Assembly: GCA_050305515.1 (NCBI GenBank)
Contig: JBNLFL010000025.1
Location: 124,001 to 188,000, forward strand
DNA: 64,000 bases
Direction of reading: 5' to 3'
Origin: JAFGUB01 sp050305515
GTDB lineage: Bacteria > Campylobacterota > Campylobacteria > Campylobacterales > Sulfurimonadaceae
Shown here: in pieces, positions 25,694-32,494 of the stretch
Position numbering within the stretch: position 1 is the first letter of the stretch
Layout of the letters: each line of letters opens with the position of its first letter
Translations under genes and position numbers: made by a program
Notes under the pieces: generated by a model
Told to the model about the DNA's origin: nothing
What the model saw: only the letters and a program-made list of their open reading frames with translations
The model's database searches: none

Positions 25694-25711
25694 TTGTAAT
25701 CATTTTGTAAT
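25694..25711 (+). promoter_or_regulatory. Pho-box-like direct repeat at the pit translation start
   Basis: TTGTAAT occurs at 25694-25700 and 25705-25711 with a CATT spacer, the same 11-bp period as the pst boxes. It points away from pit and has no -10 or gene after it on that strand. It lies 12-29 bp upstream of the pit GTG, where a bound regulator would block expression. Confidence 0.5.
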
Positions 25712-25774
25712 CGTGGATTGTATCGGATTTTCTCTTAAAGGGCAGGGGAATGCAGCGCTCTGAAACGGCTTGGT

Positions 25775-26245
25775 TTAGAGGCTGATTTTATGAAGTTCGT
25801 ACTTGTTGTAGACGTCCATGGCTTCTTCGGAACTGCCGTGTGAAAGGACCTCACGCAGCAATCTGGCGGCTTCTTTCCGGCTCCCCCCGGCTTTGCCCAT
25901 GGCATAGATTTCGGCGAGGGTGATTTTGGCGGCGTCATCACCTTTGGCAACGGCCATTTCAAGAAAATGGGCCGCGCGTTCAAAATCCTGCGGCACGCCC
26001 ATCGCATTGGCGTAGGCGAACCCCGCGCTGACCTGAGCGGGTACAATGCCTGCTTCTGCCGCGGTGGCGTAATATTCGGTTGCGCGTTTGAAATCACGCT
26101 TCACGCCCTGTCCATTGTAGTAGAGGGTGGCAAGTGCGTAATGGCAGCGCGGGTCTTCAAGCCCTTTTTCAAACCATTCGACTGCTTTGGGGATATTGCC
26201 CTGTTCATAGGCATCCATTCCGGTATTGTAAAAATCGATTTTCAT
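25775..26245 (-). CDS. SEL1/TPR-repeat protein
   Basis: The 156-residue protein is built of about four SEL1-type helical repeats: AVEWFEKGLE, ALATLYYNGQGVKRDFKRATEYY in outline, and the AGFAYANAMGVPQDFERAAHFL copy. It has no signal peptide, so it is probably cytoplasmic. Such repeats mediate protein contacts, and no specific partner is evident. It follows the cyclophilin gene after an 82-bp gap containing a strong hairpin. Confidence 0.8.
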   Translation of the reverse strand: MKIDFYNTGMDAYEQGNIPKAVEWFEKGLEDPRCHYALATLYYNGQGVKRDFKRATEYYATAAEAGIVPAQVSAGFAYANAMGVPQDFERAAHFLEMAVAKGDDAAKITLAEIYAMGKAGGSRKEAARLLREVLSHGSSEEAMDVYNKYELHKISL

Positions 26246-26292
26246 GTTATTGCTTTATTGGTATGAGTTTGGAAGCGGTATTGTAAAGTGTT

Positions 26293-26321
26293 CATGTAAA
26301 GTCCGGATATGACTTTACATG
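26293..26321 (-). terminator. 11-bp hairpin after the cyclophilin gene, built partly from the palindrome
   Basis: CATGTAAAGTC (26293-26303) pairs perfectly with GACTTTACATG (26311-26321) across a 7-base loop. Most of one TTACATGTAA copy forms part of the stem. It is a plausible terminator for the leftward cyclophilin gene, though the T tract after it is short. Confidence 0.5.
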
Positions 26322-26324
26322 TAA
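26315..26324. repeat. TTACATGTAA palindrome, intergenic
   Basis: Exact copy that overlaps one arm of the hairpin after the cyclophilin gene. Confidence 0.9.
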
Positions 26325-26327
26325 CCT

Positions 26328-26885
26328 TTATTGCAAGGTTGCCTTAATGATCTTTTGCGTCTCAAGCGGACGGTCTCCGCCGTAACGTCCGGATGTCGGA
26401 ACATCGTTGAGTTTTTTGAGTGTATCCATCCCTTCAATGACCGTGCCGAAAATCGTGTGGTGGCCGTTGAGCCACGGTGTCGGTACGGTGGTAATGAAGA
26501 ACTGGCTTCCATTGGTTCCCGGACCGGCGTTTGCCATCGCAAGAATACCCGGCTTGTCGAAAATGAGGCCTGGTTTGAACTCATCTTTAAACGGCTTGCC
26601 CCAGATCGATTCGCCGCCGCGTCCGCTTCCGGTTGGATCCCCGCCTTGAATCATAAAGTTTTTGATGATACGGTGAAAAACAAGACCATCGTAGTAGCCC
26701 TCTTTGACATGGGTCGTGAAGTTTTCGACTGCCAGCGGCGCAACATCGTCAAACAGTTCCAGAACAATGACACCCTGTGTCGTCTGGAGGGAGACGACGC
26801 TGTGTTTTGGTGCCGCTGTTGTATTAGCGTCACTGCCAAAAAGTGAGACGGCAGCCAGAAAGAGTAAGGTAAAAAGCGTTCGCAT
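26328..26885 (-). CDS. Periplasmic cyclophilin-type peptidyl-prolyl isomerase
   Basis: A 185-residue cyclophilin with a signal peptide (about residues 1-18). Core motifs FHRIIKNFMIQGGDPTG, ANAGPGTNGSQFFIT and HHTIFGTVIEGMD are intact, so isomerase activity is expected. The fold is the short bacterial form. It probably assists folding of periplasmic or outer-membrane proteins. It is divergent from the small barrel gene at 27034. Confidence 0.93.
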   Translation of the reverse strand: MRTLFTLLFLAAVSLFGSDANTTAAPKHSVVSLQTTQGVIVLELFDDVAPLAVENFTTHVKEGYYDGLVFHRIIKNFMIQGGDPTGSGRGGESIWGKPFKDEFKPGLIFDKPGILAMANAGPGTNGSQFFITTVPTPWLNGHHTIFGTVIEGMDTLKKLNDVPTSGRYGGDRPLETQKIIKATLQ

Positions 26886-26933
26886 AAGCGCTCCTGATTA
26901 AAAATTGAAGGGCATTATAGCAAGTGTGGAATT

Positions 26934-26984
26934 ACCATTAACTATGGCTTGCGTCACTAGAGTTAATGGTGGTTGGTATTAACT
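26934..26984. promoter_or_regulatory. Inverted and repeated ATTAACT half-sites upstream of the barrel gene
   Basis: ACCATTAACT (26934-26943) and AGTTAATGGT (26961-26970) form a perfect 10-bp inverted repeat. A third ATTAACT lies at 26978-26984. Three evenly oriented half-sites between two divergent genes suggest an operator for an unidentified regulator. Confidence 0.45.
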
Positions 26985-27033
26985 TTGCTTGTTCCCAACC
27001 TGTTCAAAAAAAAATATTCAAGGATCATAAAGA

Positions 27034-27516
27034 ATGAAAAAATCAACCCTGTTTTTGAGTGCGATGCTTTTGGCAACAGCCGCGACAGCTGAAATAAAAC
27101 CGTATGTCGGTGGTGGCTTTGGCTATATGGTCGCTCCGGATTACCATGGCGCGGAAAACGGTTTGGGGATGACACTCAAAGGAGGTGCCACCGGTTTCAT
27201 TGCGCAGATGCCGGGTGTCGGAGGTCAGGTTGAGCTCAATAAATCATTGACGGGTCTGAATGATGCCGATGTATTGACGTTTGCGGGTTATCTGACGTAT
27301 GACATCGAGATTCCCGGCGCTCCCGTTGCACTTCGTCCGCGTTTTGGCTTGATTCTGCCTAATGCCGGAGATGAAATCCACTCGTACGATCTGACCTTCT
27401 CTTCAGGATTCGGTGGTGTGTTTCGCATCAACAAGCAGCTTTCGGCGTATGCTGACTATACCGTGCTTGGGGAGATGATCACCAACTACAGCGCCGGGAT
27501 CGAATTTCATTTTTAA
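27034..27516 (+). CDS. Small outer-membrane beta-barrel protein
   Basis: A 160-residue secreted protein with signal peptide ending ATAEIK. The mature part begins KPYVGGGFGYM and alternates hydrophobic and polar residues, as in eight-stranded barrels. It ends in FHF, the C-terminal aromatic signal for outer-membrane insertion. I cannot name a specific family; Opa/OmpA-like small barrels are the nearest type. It has no co-transcribed partner. Confidence 0.7.
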   Translation: MKKSTLFLSAMLLATAATAEIKPYVGGGFGYMVAPDYHGAENGLGMTLKGGATGFIAQMPGVGGQVELNKSLTGLNDADVLTFAGYLTYDIEIPGAPVALRPRFGLILPNAGDEIHSYDLTFSSGFGGVFRINKQLSAYADYTVLGEMITNYSAGIEFHF

Positions 27517-27526
27517 CTTTACATGC

Positions 27527-27545
27527 AAAGGGAATGCTTCCCTTT
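27527..27545. terminator. Bidirectional terminator hairpin between the barrel gene and msrB
   Basis: AAAGGGAA (27527-27534) pairs with TTCCCTTT (27538-27545). It sits between two convergent genes and overlaps the msrB stop codon. A near-copy of the palindrome, TTACATGCAA, lies at 27519. Confidence 0.6.
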
Positions 27546-27936
27546 ACGCCTCTTCAAAACTCAGGCAGACTGAATTGATGCAGTAGCGCAGCCCGGTAGG
27601 GCGCGGCCCGTCGGGAAAGACGTGCCCGAGGTGCGCGTCACAGACGCTGCAGAGCACTTCGACGCGTTCCATGCCGTGAGAACTGTCACGTTTTTCCGTG
27701 ATGCATGTTTCGTCGATCGGCTGGAAATAACTGGGCCATCCGGTTCCCGAGTCGAATTTTGTCTCGGAGCTGAAAAGGGGCGTATTGCAGCAGATGCAGC
27801 GGTAAATCCCCGCTTTTTTATTGTTGTAATATTCACCCGTGAACGGAGGCTCGGTGCCGTGTTCGCGCGCAACGTAATATGCTTCAGGAGAGAGACTCTT
27901 CTTCCACTCCTGTGAGGTTTTGACGATCTTTTTCAT
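27544..27936 (-). CDS. msrB: Peptide-methionine (R)-S-oxide reductase
   Basis: MsrB repairs methionine-R-sulfoxide in proteins. The 130-residue protein has both zinc CxxC pairs (CICC and CSVC), the GTGWPSYF motif and the catalytic cysteine in RYCINS. No signal peptide is present, so the enzyme is cytoplasmic. The ATG at 27936 was preferred over a GTG two codons upstream. The gene starts 53 bases inside the upstream ATPase gene, so the two are surely co-translated. Confidence 0.96.
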   Translation of the reverse strand: MKKIVKTSQEWKKSLSPEAYYVAREHGTEPPFTGEYYNNKKAGIYRCICCNTPLFSSETKFDSGTGWPSYFQPIDETCITEKRDSSHGMERVEVLCSVCDAHLGHVFPDGPRPTGLRYCINSVCLSFEEA

Positions 27937-29446
27937 TGTCACTCTCGCTTTCTACAATATAGAGACGCTCCGAAGCGCGTCCGATGGCATGGCACCAGCG
28001 CAAAGGGTCGATTTCCGGTTCTTTGACGATGATGACATAAGGGCGTTGCAAATGTGCCAGATCGTGCAGGGTAGCAATGAGCAGGTGGTCAAGTTCCTGA
28101 CTCAGAAGCCCCGCATCGGCCTGGTAAATCGAAGCAATGGTGCCATAGTAGCTATTGATCTCATCTAAAAGTTTTTGGGCAAATTGAGAATGCGGCACGA
28201 CTATAAGGAGCTGCGATTTTTCCACATCTTCCAGTGTACCGCGTAGCAGTAGCATAATACGCATGTAGGGATTGCCCTCAAGTATAGTGACGCTTCCGGA
28301 AAGCGACGGCGTATTCGCTTCGCAAAGTGAAAAAAACGCTTCGGGCGTACGATGAAACTCTCTTAATTCGAACTCTGCGGTACTTTCGTCATGAACGTGT
28401 CCTGCGAGACAGAGTTTTCCTTTGCTCTGAAGATGCTTGAGATAGCGGATAAACTCCGGCTCCATCAGATGGGCGTCGTCGCAGAAGATCTGATCGGCCG
28501 AGTGAAAGCGGTGCGAAAACATTTTCGGAGTCAGTTTTGCAAACGTGAAGGACTCCTTTTTGTAGAGCTTTTGATAATGCTGGGCAATCAGCTGCTGCGG
28601 TGTCAGAATGCGTATGGAGGTCAGATCGATATCGATGATGGCATATTCGACAATCTCAAGCAGCTGCTTTTTAAGTAATTCGCATGCGGCCTGCGTCGGT
28701 GAGACGATAATGATCTTGAGCTGGGGATTTCGAAGCAGGTCGTAAATCGAACGCAGCAGAATCAGGGAACTTTTACCGCTTCCGTATTCGCCTTCGAGTC
28801 GGCTGATGTGAGAGAGTTCCGTCTCCAGAAACCGGCGCTGCGGTGCGGTGAGGAGGTGGCGGGTGGCATGAATGTTGTCAGGAAGAATCAGGAAATGGAA
28901 AAAGAGTGCGCCCAGTATCGCTGCACTCTCGAACGGTTCGGTTTTTCGCTCCAGCGCCGACTCAAGCCGCGCCGCGATTGTTTCGGTAGTGTCATCACTG
29001 AAAATCAGACGCTCTTTGGGCAAAAGTTGCGCAAAACTGTCATCGAGAGTATCGAACTCATCCTGCGTGAGATGGTCGAGGATAAGGAAATTCTTGATAG
29101 GAGCTCCGTCGGTATGAAGAATCTCGTTGAACTTGCCCAGCATGAAAGCGTGTGTCGCATCGACCGCGACATCGCGGACCTGAGTGTCGGTACTTTTTGC
29201 CGGTTCTACCGTTGCCCCTTTAAGTGTTTCGGCCTTCCAGTTGACGCGGTCAAAGAGGTAGATGCCCCGCATCGGATCAAAAAGCATTGCCGGTATGATA
29301 TGCTGACGCTGGCGGTGAAACATGGGAATCGATTCAAAAAAGTAGTAGCCGTTTTCCTGTGAAAATTGGCGCAATAACGAGAGTGGAAGCGAGTCGTCAC
29401 TCAGTACTTTTTTTTGATTCGGTTTAAACAGCGTCAGCAATCCCAT
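27884..29446 (-). CDS. P-loop ATPase, helicase-like, with a possible degenerate NERD-type N-terminus
   Basis: A 520-residue cytoplasmic protein. Near residue 220 is a Walker A-like EGEYGSGKSS, followed by IIIVSPTQAACELL and a Walker B-like IFCDDAH, the order seen in superfamily 1 helicases. The rest of the helicase motifs are weak. The N-terminal ~110 residues (around DPMRGIYLFDRVNW) recall a nuclease-related NERD fold, but the catalytic residues are not kept. It may be a DNA-associated ATPase. The function is not established, and it is the first gene of a pair with msrB. Confidence 0.55.
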   Translation of the reverse strand: MGLLTLFKPNQKKVLSDDSLPLSLLRQFSQENGYYFFESIPMFHRQRQHIIPAMLFDPMRGIYLFDRVNWKAETLKGATVEPAKSTDTQVRDVAVDATHAFMLGKFNEILHTDGAPIKNFLILDHLTQDEFDTLDDSFAQLLPKERLIFSDDTTETIAARLESALERKTEPFESAAILGALFFHFLILPDNIHATRHLLTAPQRRFLETELSHISRLEGEYGSGKSSLILLRSIYDLLRNPQLKIIIVSPTQAACELLKKQLLEIVEYAIIDIDLTSIRILTPQQLIAQHYQKLYKKESFTFAKLTPKMFSHRFHSADQIFCDDAHLMEPEFIRYLKHLQSKGKLCLAGHVHDESTAEFELREFHRTPEAFFSLCEANTPSLSGSVTILEGNPYMRIMLLLRGTLEDVEKSQLLIVVPHSQFAQKLLDEINSYYGTIASIYQADAGLLSQELDHLLIATLHDLAHLQRPYVIIVKEPEIDPLRWCHAIGRASERLYIVESESDNEKDRQNLTGVEEESLS

Positions 29447-29499
29447 GAACGGCCTTAGTGGAGATGTCAGGATCGATTATAGCAAAAAAGAGAAGAAGA

Positions 29500-29520
29500 T
29501 ACCGCACAGGAAGTGCGGTA
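29500..29520 (-). terminator. Terminator of the HU gene
   Basis: An 8-bp perfect stem (TACCGCAC at 29500-29507 with GTGCGGTA at 29513-29520) is followed, on the leftward strand, by a T-rich tract. Confidence 0.8.
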
Positions 29521-29528
29521 GGGGAAAG

Positions 29529-29813
29529 TTACTTGCCAGCAGCTACGCGGTCTTTAAGACCTTTGCCCGCTTTGAATTTTGGAACCATTTTGTCTTGGGT
29601 AGTGTAAGATTTGTCAGTACCCGGAACCGTACCGTTTTTACCTTTTTGCAGTGCCGCTGCAAAGTTGCCAAAACCAACAAGAGAAACTTCTTCTTTAGCA
29701 ACGAGTGCTTCTGTTACCGCTTCAGTAAACGCTTTAATTGCTGCCTCAGCTTCTACTTTTGTTTTGTAACCACCGTTTTTCTGTACCAACTCAACAAACT
29801 GTGCTTTGTTCAT
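29529..29813 (-). CDS. hup: HU-family nucleoid protein
   Basis: A 94-residue histone-like protein that bends and compacts DNA. The N-terminal helices (MNKAQFVELVQ) and the core GFGNFAAALQKG are intact. The DNA-binding arm is unusual: the common RNPxTG turn is replaced by VPGTDKSYTTQDK. The promoter is probably the TATAAA at 29909-29904, and a clean terminator follows, so it is a single-gene unit. Confidence 0.95.
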   Translation of the reverse strand: MNKAQFVELVQKNGGYKTKVEAEAAIKAFTEAVTEALVAKEEVSLVGFGNFAAALQKGKNGTVPGTDKSYTTQDKMVPKFKAGKGLKDRVAAGK

Positions 29814-29903
29814 ATCGCGTGCCCTTCGGGATAAAGTAATTATGAGTCCGTTTAAGCCTGAAAAATGCCTGTTTCTCGGGCCAAACGGTTCATCTACGCA
29901 TAC

Positions 29904-29909
29904 TTTATA
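29904..29909 (-). promoter_or_regulatory. Promoter -10 of hup
   Basis: Read leftward, TATAAA in gagTATAAAgtatgc lies about 90 bp before the HU start, giving a leader of roughly 80 bases. Confidence 0.4.
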
Positions 29910-29914
29910 CTCAG

Positions 29915-30148
29915 TTAGCTTAAAAATTTCTTCTTTTTATGGCTTTTAATCCCAAAAAAACGCAAACTCGGGAGTTTTACTCGGCTTTTATGCTGCCACC
30001 ATCTGCTTTTTCGAAAATTCTGAAGCTTGAAGCCCGCGAGATCGGCACTGCGGCGGAGCCGATCCATCAGTGATATTTTGCGATGTTTTGCAATGGATAA
30101 AAACACGTCATCCAGTCCCAGTCGTTCCTGTTCGGTTAAGCTGCTCAC
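29915..30148 (-). CDS. Small basic hypothetical protein
   Basis: A 77-residue protein I do not recognise. Its first half is a helical region (EQERLGLDDVFLSIAKHRK) and its C-terminus is strongly basic with several Lys/Arg/Trp residues. It overlaps the HTH gene upstream by four bases (ATGA), so the two form an operon. A nucleic-acid-binding role is possible from the charge only. Confidence 0.6.
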   Translation of the reverse strand: MSSLTEQERLGLDDVFLSIAKHRKISLMDRLRRSADLAGFKLQNFRKSRWWQHKSRVKLPSLRFFGIKSHKKKKFLS

Positions 30149-30390
30149 GTCTCGTTCCCCAATCGATTGATTTTTCTGACCACTCTCACAATATCTTCAT
30201 CATCCAGACGACCGAGCATTTCGATCACGGCGCGTGCCGCAGGTGGTTTGGCATTGCCAAGCCTCCAGTCCTGGTAGGTACGCATCGAAACACCAAGTGT
30301 CACAGCCATCTCTTTTTGGGAGATTTTTTTGCCGTTGTTCTGCGCTTCGACTGCATTATGAAGAATGTTGAAAAGATCGGCCAGTTCCAT
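30145..30390 (-). CDS. Small HTH DNA-binding protein
   Basis: An 81-residue protein with a helix-turn-helix of XRE type: KKISQKEMAVTLGVSMRTYQDWRLG. It probably regulates its own operon or nearby genes. The start is uncertain: the ATG at 30390 has no obvious ribosome site, while a TTG six codons upstream (30408) follows AAGG. Upstream lies the AT-rich island, which is likely its promoter region. Confidence 0.75.
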   Translation of the reverse strand: MELADLFNILHNAVEAQNNGKKISQKEMAVTLGVSMRTYQDWRLGNAKPPAARAVIEMLGRLDDEDIVRVVRKINRLGNET

Positions 30391-30420
30391 GGGATAAAGT
30401 GTAGGCAAAGCGACCTTAAA

Positions 30421-30590
30421 GGAAGCAAAATAATGTATATAAAATGAAAAAAAATACTATAAAAAATAAGTAAACTTCATTTAATAAACAATAAAACGAA
30501 TTAAAAGAGATAAAAAATATATGTAATAATAGTTATATAGTATAAAATATACATAAAACTGTATAAATATAAATGTGAAAATTACTCTAT
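30421..30590. other. Strongly AT-rich spacer
   Basis: About 170 bp almost devoid of G and C, in contrast to all neighbours. It contains runs such as ATATATG, TATATAGTATA and several TATAAA-like hexamers on both strands. It is a natural target for AT-binding nucleoid proteins, or a multi-promoter region for the leftward HTH operon. I found no DnaA-box cluster, so I do not call it an origin. Confidence 0.6.
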
Positions 30591-30602
30591 TGGAGCGAGG
30601 TT

Positions 30603-30641
30603 ATGGATATTTCCCCGCAGAAAGTGCAGGGATCGTGTTAA
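30603..30641 (+). CDS. Possible 12-residue leader-type ORF
   Basis: ATG at 30603 follows GGAGCGAGG at fair spacing and encodes MDISPQKVQGSC. No gene follows on the same strand, since the next one is convergent, so its purpose is unclear. It may be a chance ORF. A weak CCCCGCA/TGCAGGG hairpin lies within it. Confidence 0.2.
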   Translation: MDISPQKVQGSC

Positions 30642-30668
30642 TCGGATAAGTCGAAAGAGGAGACGTGG

Positions 30669-31364
30669 TTAGTGGTTAAGAAGGTCGCTGTAGTCGTATT
30701 TGGAGAAATCGAGGAAAAACTCCCCGTTTTGTTGAATGACGCGGATATCGTTGCCATAGGCCAGGACAAAGCGGCGTTTGATCATTTTGCGAACGGATGT
30801 GGAAAGCTCAAGCGTTTTGAGGTACTTTTTGAGTTCCACCAGATGGTTGGGTCCCCAGGCTGCATCGTAATTCTCTTCGTCAATATCAATATCATGAACT
30901 GTCTCACTTGGAGCGCTCAACATTTTGGTATTGATGAGTTCAAGAATGCTTTTAAGTTGTTCATCCTTGTTGGCATAGACCTGCTCAATGCGGTTGCGCT
31001 CTTCAATGAGCATCCGTTCTTTGTCATCGATAAGACGGTCTATCTTGGCTTCAAGCTCTTTGATACGCGTTTTTAACTGCTGGTTCTCTTTTTGATAGAG
31101 TGTAATAATGGCACCGACAGTCGTCTTTTTGGGAGCGGGAGCTGAAGGCTGGAGCGGTGCTGATTGTGCCTCCGGGCGGACTTCGGCCTTTTTCTCTTCA
31201 TGAATCTCCCGACGCAATTCGGTGTCGAGAGAACTGCGGGGAACGATGATATAAGTGACGCCGTCCTCAATGATATAGTTGAGACGTTTGTTACGCATAC
31301 GTGAATGAATCATCTCTTTGGACATTTTAAAGCGGCGTGAATACTCATCGATGCTAAAGCGCAT
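30669..31364 (-). CDS. HTH-domain coiled-coil protein
   Basis: A 231-residue cytoplasmic protein. Residues ~1-50 (FSIDEYSRRFKMSKEMIHSRM) look like a helix-turn-helix of the MerR/excisionase kind. A Pro/Ala-rich linker (~70-90) and a long charged coiled coil (~100-155) follow, then a C-terminal domain with an aromatic end. The ATG at 31364 has AAAGGAG at good spacing; a longer frame exists upstream but lies in the cyclase gene. Overlap with that gene by 11 bases suggests joint function. I cannot assign a process. Confidence 0.65.
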   Translation of the reverse strand: MRFSIDEYSRRFKMSKEMIHSRMRNKRLNYIIEDGVTYIIVPRSSLDTELRREIHEEKKAEVRPEAQSAPLQPSAPAPKKTTVGAIITLYQKENQQLKTRIKELEAKIDRLIDDKERMLIEERNRIEQVYANKDEQLKSILELINTKMLSAPSETVHDIDIDEENYDAAWGPNHLVELKKYLKTLELSTSVRKMIKRRFVLAYGNDIRVIQQNGEFFLDFSKYDYSDLLNH

Positions 31365-32016
31365 GGGGACTCCTTTGTTGGGATGAAAGCGGATGGATCT
31401 TCGGCGGCGTGATGATCCCGCCCTGACGCATCCAGATAAGATAGCCCGTGTAGTGGCGATTGTGCTTGTCATTAAAAGTGAATGGAGCGCTGAACTTGAA
31501 TTCCCTTTCAAGCAGCAGGGCGTGAAAGTCATGGTAGGTCTGCAGGAAAGACTCAAGTGATTTATAGGCATCGGAAGAGATGATGACCGTACTGATATGA
31601 TGCTTTTGGGAAGAGATGAACCGTTCGCATTCATTCAGACCGTAACCGACGTAGTTTTCATGGTTCAGAATATCGTCAAAACGCTGCACTTCTCCCGTAT
31701 GAACGGCAATACGAATACCTTTAAAATAGGGAAACTTCTGACTGATGAGGTCGGAAAGATGGTTGAACGAGAGTGCCAGAATGGGTCCGAAACCGCGATA
31801 AAGCGGATTAAGAATGCAGAAAAAACCGTCACCTGTGGGAATGATGCCTGAGAGCAGCTGTTCAAGTGTCAGGTTGGAGTGGCGCAGCATTGCCATAATC
31901 ATCTTGCGGTAACTGCGCGAGACATAGGTGATGATGTCATGCTGTACGGTAATGTCAAGTTTGGAAAAACCGATGATATCTACCAGTACAATATCGGTGA
32001 GCTGCGCTTCGTGCAA
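31354..32016 (-). CDS. Class III adenylate/guanylate cyclase homologue
   Basis: A 220-residue stand-alone cyclase-like domain without sensor or membrane part. VLVDIIGFSKL and IPTGDGF carry the two metal-binding aspartates; IRIAVHTGEV and VGYGLNECERF match the rest of the fold, with the Asn/Arg transition-state pair kept. Substrate choice between ATP and GTP cannot be decided. The frame has no early ATG; the most likely start is TTG at 32016, just after an in-frame stop. It overlaps the HTH coiled-coil gene downstream. Confidence 0.7.
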   Translation of the reverse strand: MHEAQLTDIVLVDIIGFSKLDITVQHDIITYVSRSYRKMIMAMLRHSNLTLEQLLSGIIPTGDGFFCILNPLYRGFGPILALSFNHLSDLISQKFPYFKGIRIAVHTGEVQRFDDILNHENYVGYGLNECERFISSQKHHISTVIISSDAYKSLESFLQTYHDFHALLLEREFKFSAPFTFNDKHNRHYTGYLIWMRQGGIITPPKIHPLSSQQRSPHAL

Positions 32017-32164
32017 AGTGATCTGTCCCGTTTTTTAGCAAAGTGTAGTCGTTTTTTGTTGAAAGGTCGATGAAAGGGTACTTTTGAAACATGAAAGTGC
32101 ACAAGATACGGAATCTGTGGTATCATAACCTACGTTACTTCTACACGCAAGATGGAGGTGCCCT

Positions 32165-32494
32165 ATGAGTGAATCAGAACAGAAACTGCTTGAAATATGT
32201 GATTACGGCAGCAGCGCACAGTCTCAGGCACTTGCTGCCAGGATTCATAAAAATTACTCCCAGTTTGATGAATTGGTAGCCGCTTTGGAAGATCTCAAAC
32301 CAATTCTCAAGCACAGTGATTTTTATCTCTCGCTGCGGAGCAACCGCGACATGATCAAGATCAAAAACGATATGGTTGACCCCGAAACGTTTATGGTAAT
32401 CGATGCCGACATCATTGTCTGGGCGAATGAACACAACATAGAACTTGAAGAGGGATTGGATGAGATCAGCATTCTCGGCTTCAGGAAAGAGTAG
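32165..32494 (+). CDS. Hypothetical protein upstream of the pilus operon
   Basis: A 109-residue acidic protein with helical character and no membrane span. I do not recognise it. GATGGAGG is a good ribosome site, and the MshQ-like gene begins in the base after its stop. It may be the first gene of the pilus operon or a separate small gene with read-through. Confidence 0.65.
   Translation: MSESEQKLLEICDYGSSAQSQALAARIHKNYSQFDELVAALEDLKPILKHSDFYLSLRSNRDMIKIKNDMVDPETFMVIDADIIVWANEHNIELEEGLDEISILGFRKE

Noticed and set aside
26291..26300. TTCATGTAAA as another palindrome copy
   Set aside because: It has several mismatches and is not self-complementary; it is explained as one arm of the hairpin.
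27884..29446. True UvrD-type helicase
   Set aside because: Only the Walker motifs are clear; helicase motifs for DNA translocation are too weak to support the name.
30409..30600. AT-rich island as a replication origin
   Set aside because: No cluster of DnaA-box-like sequences and no dnaA or other origin genes; hobA is 14 kb away.
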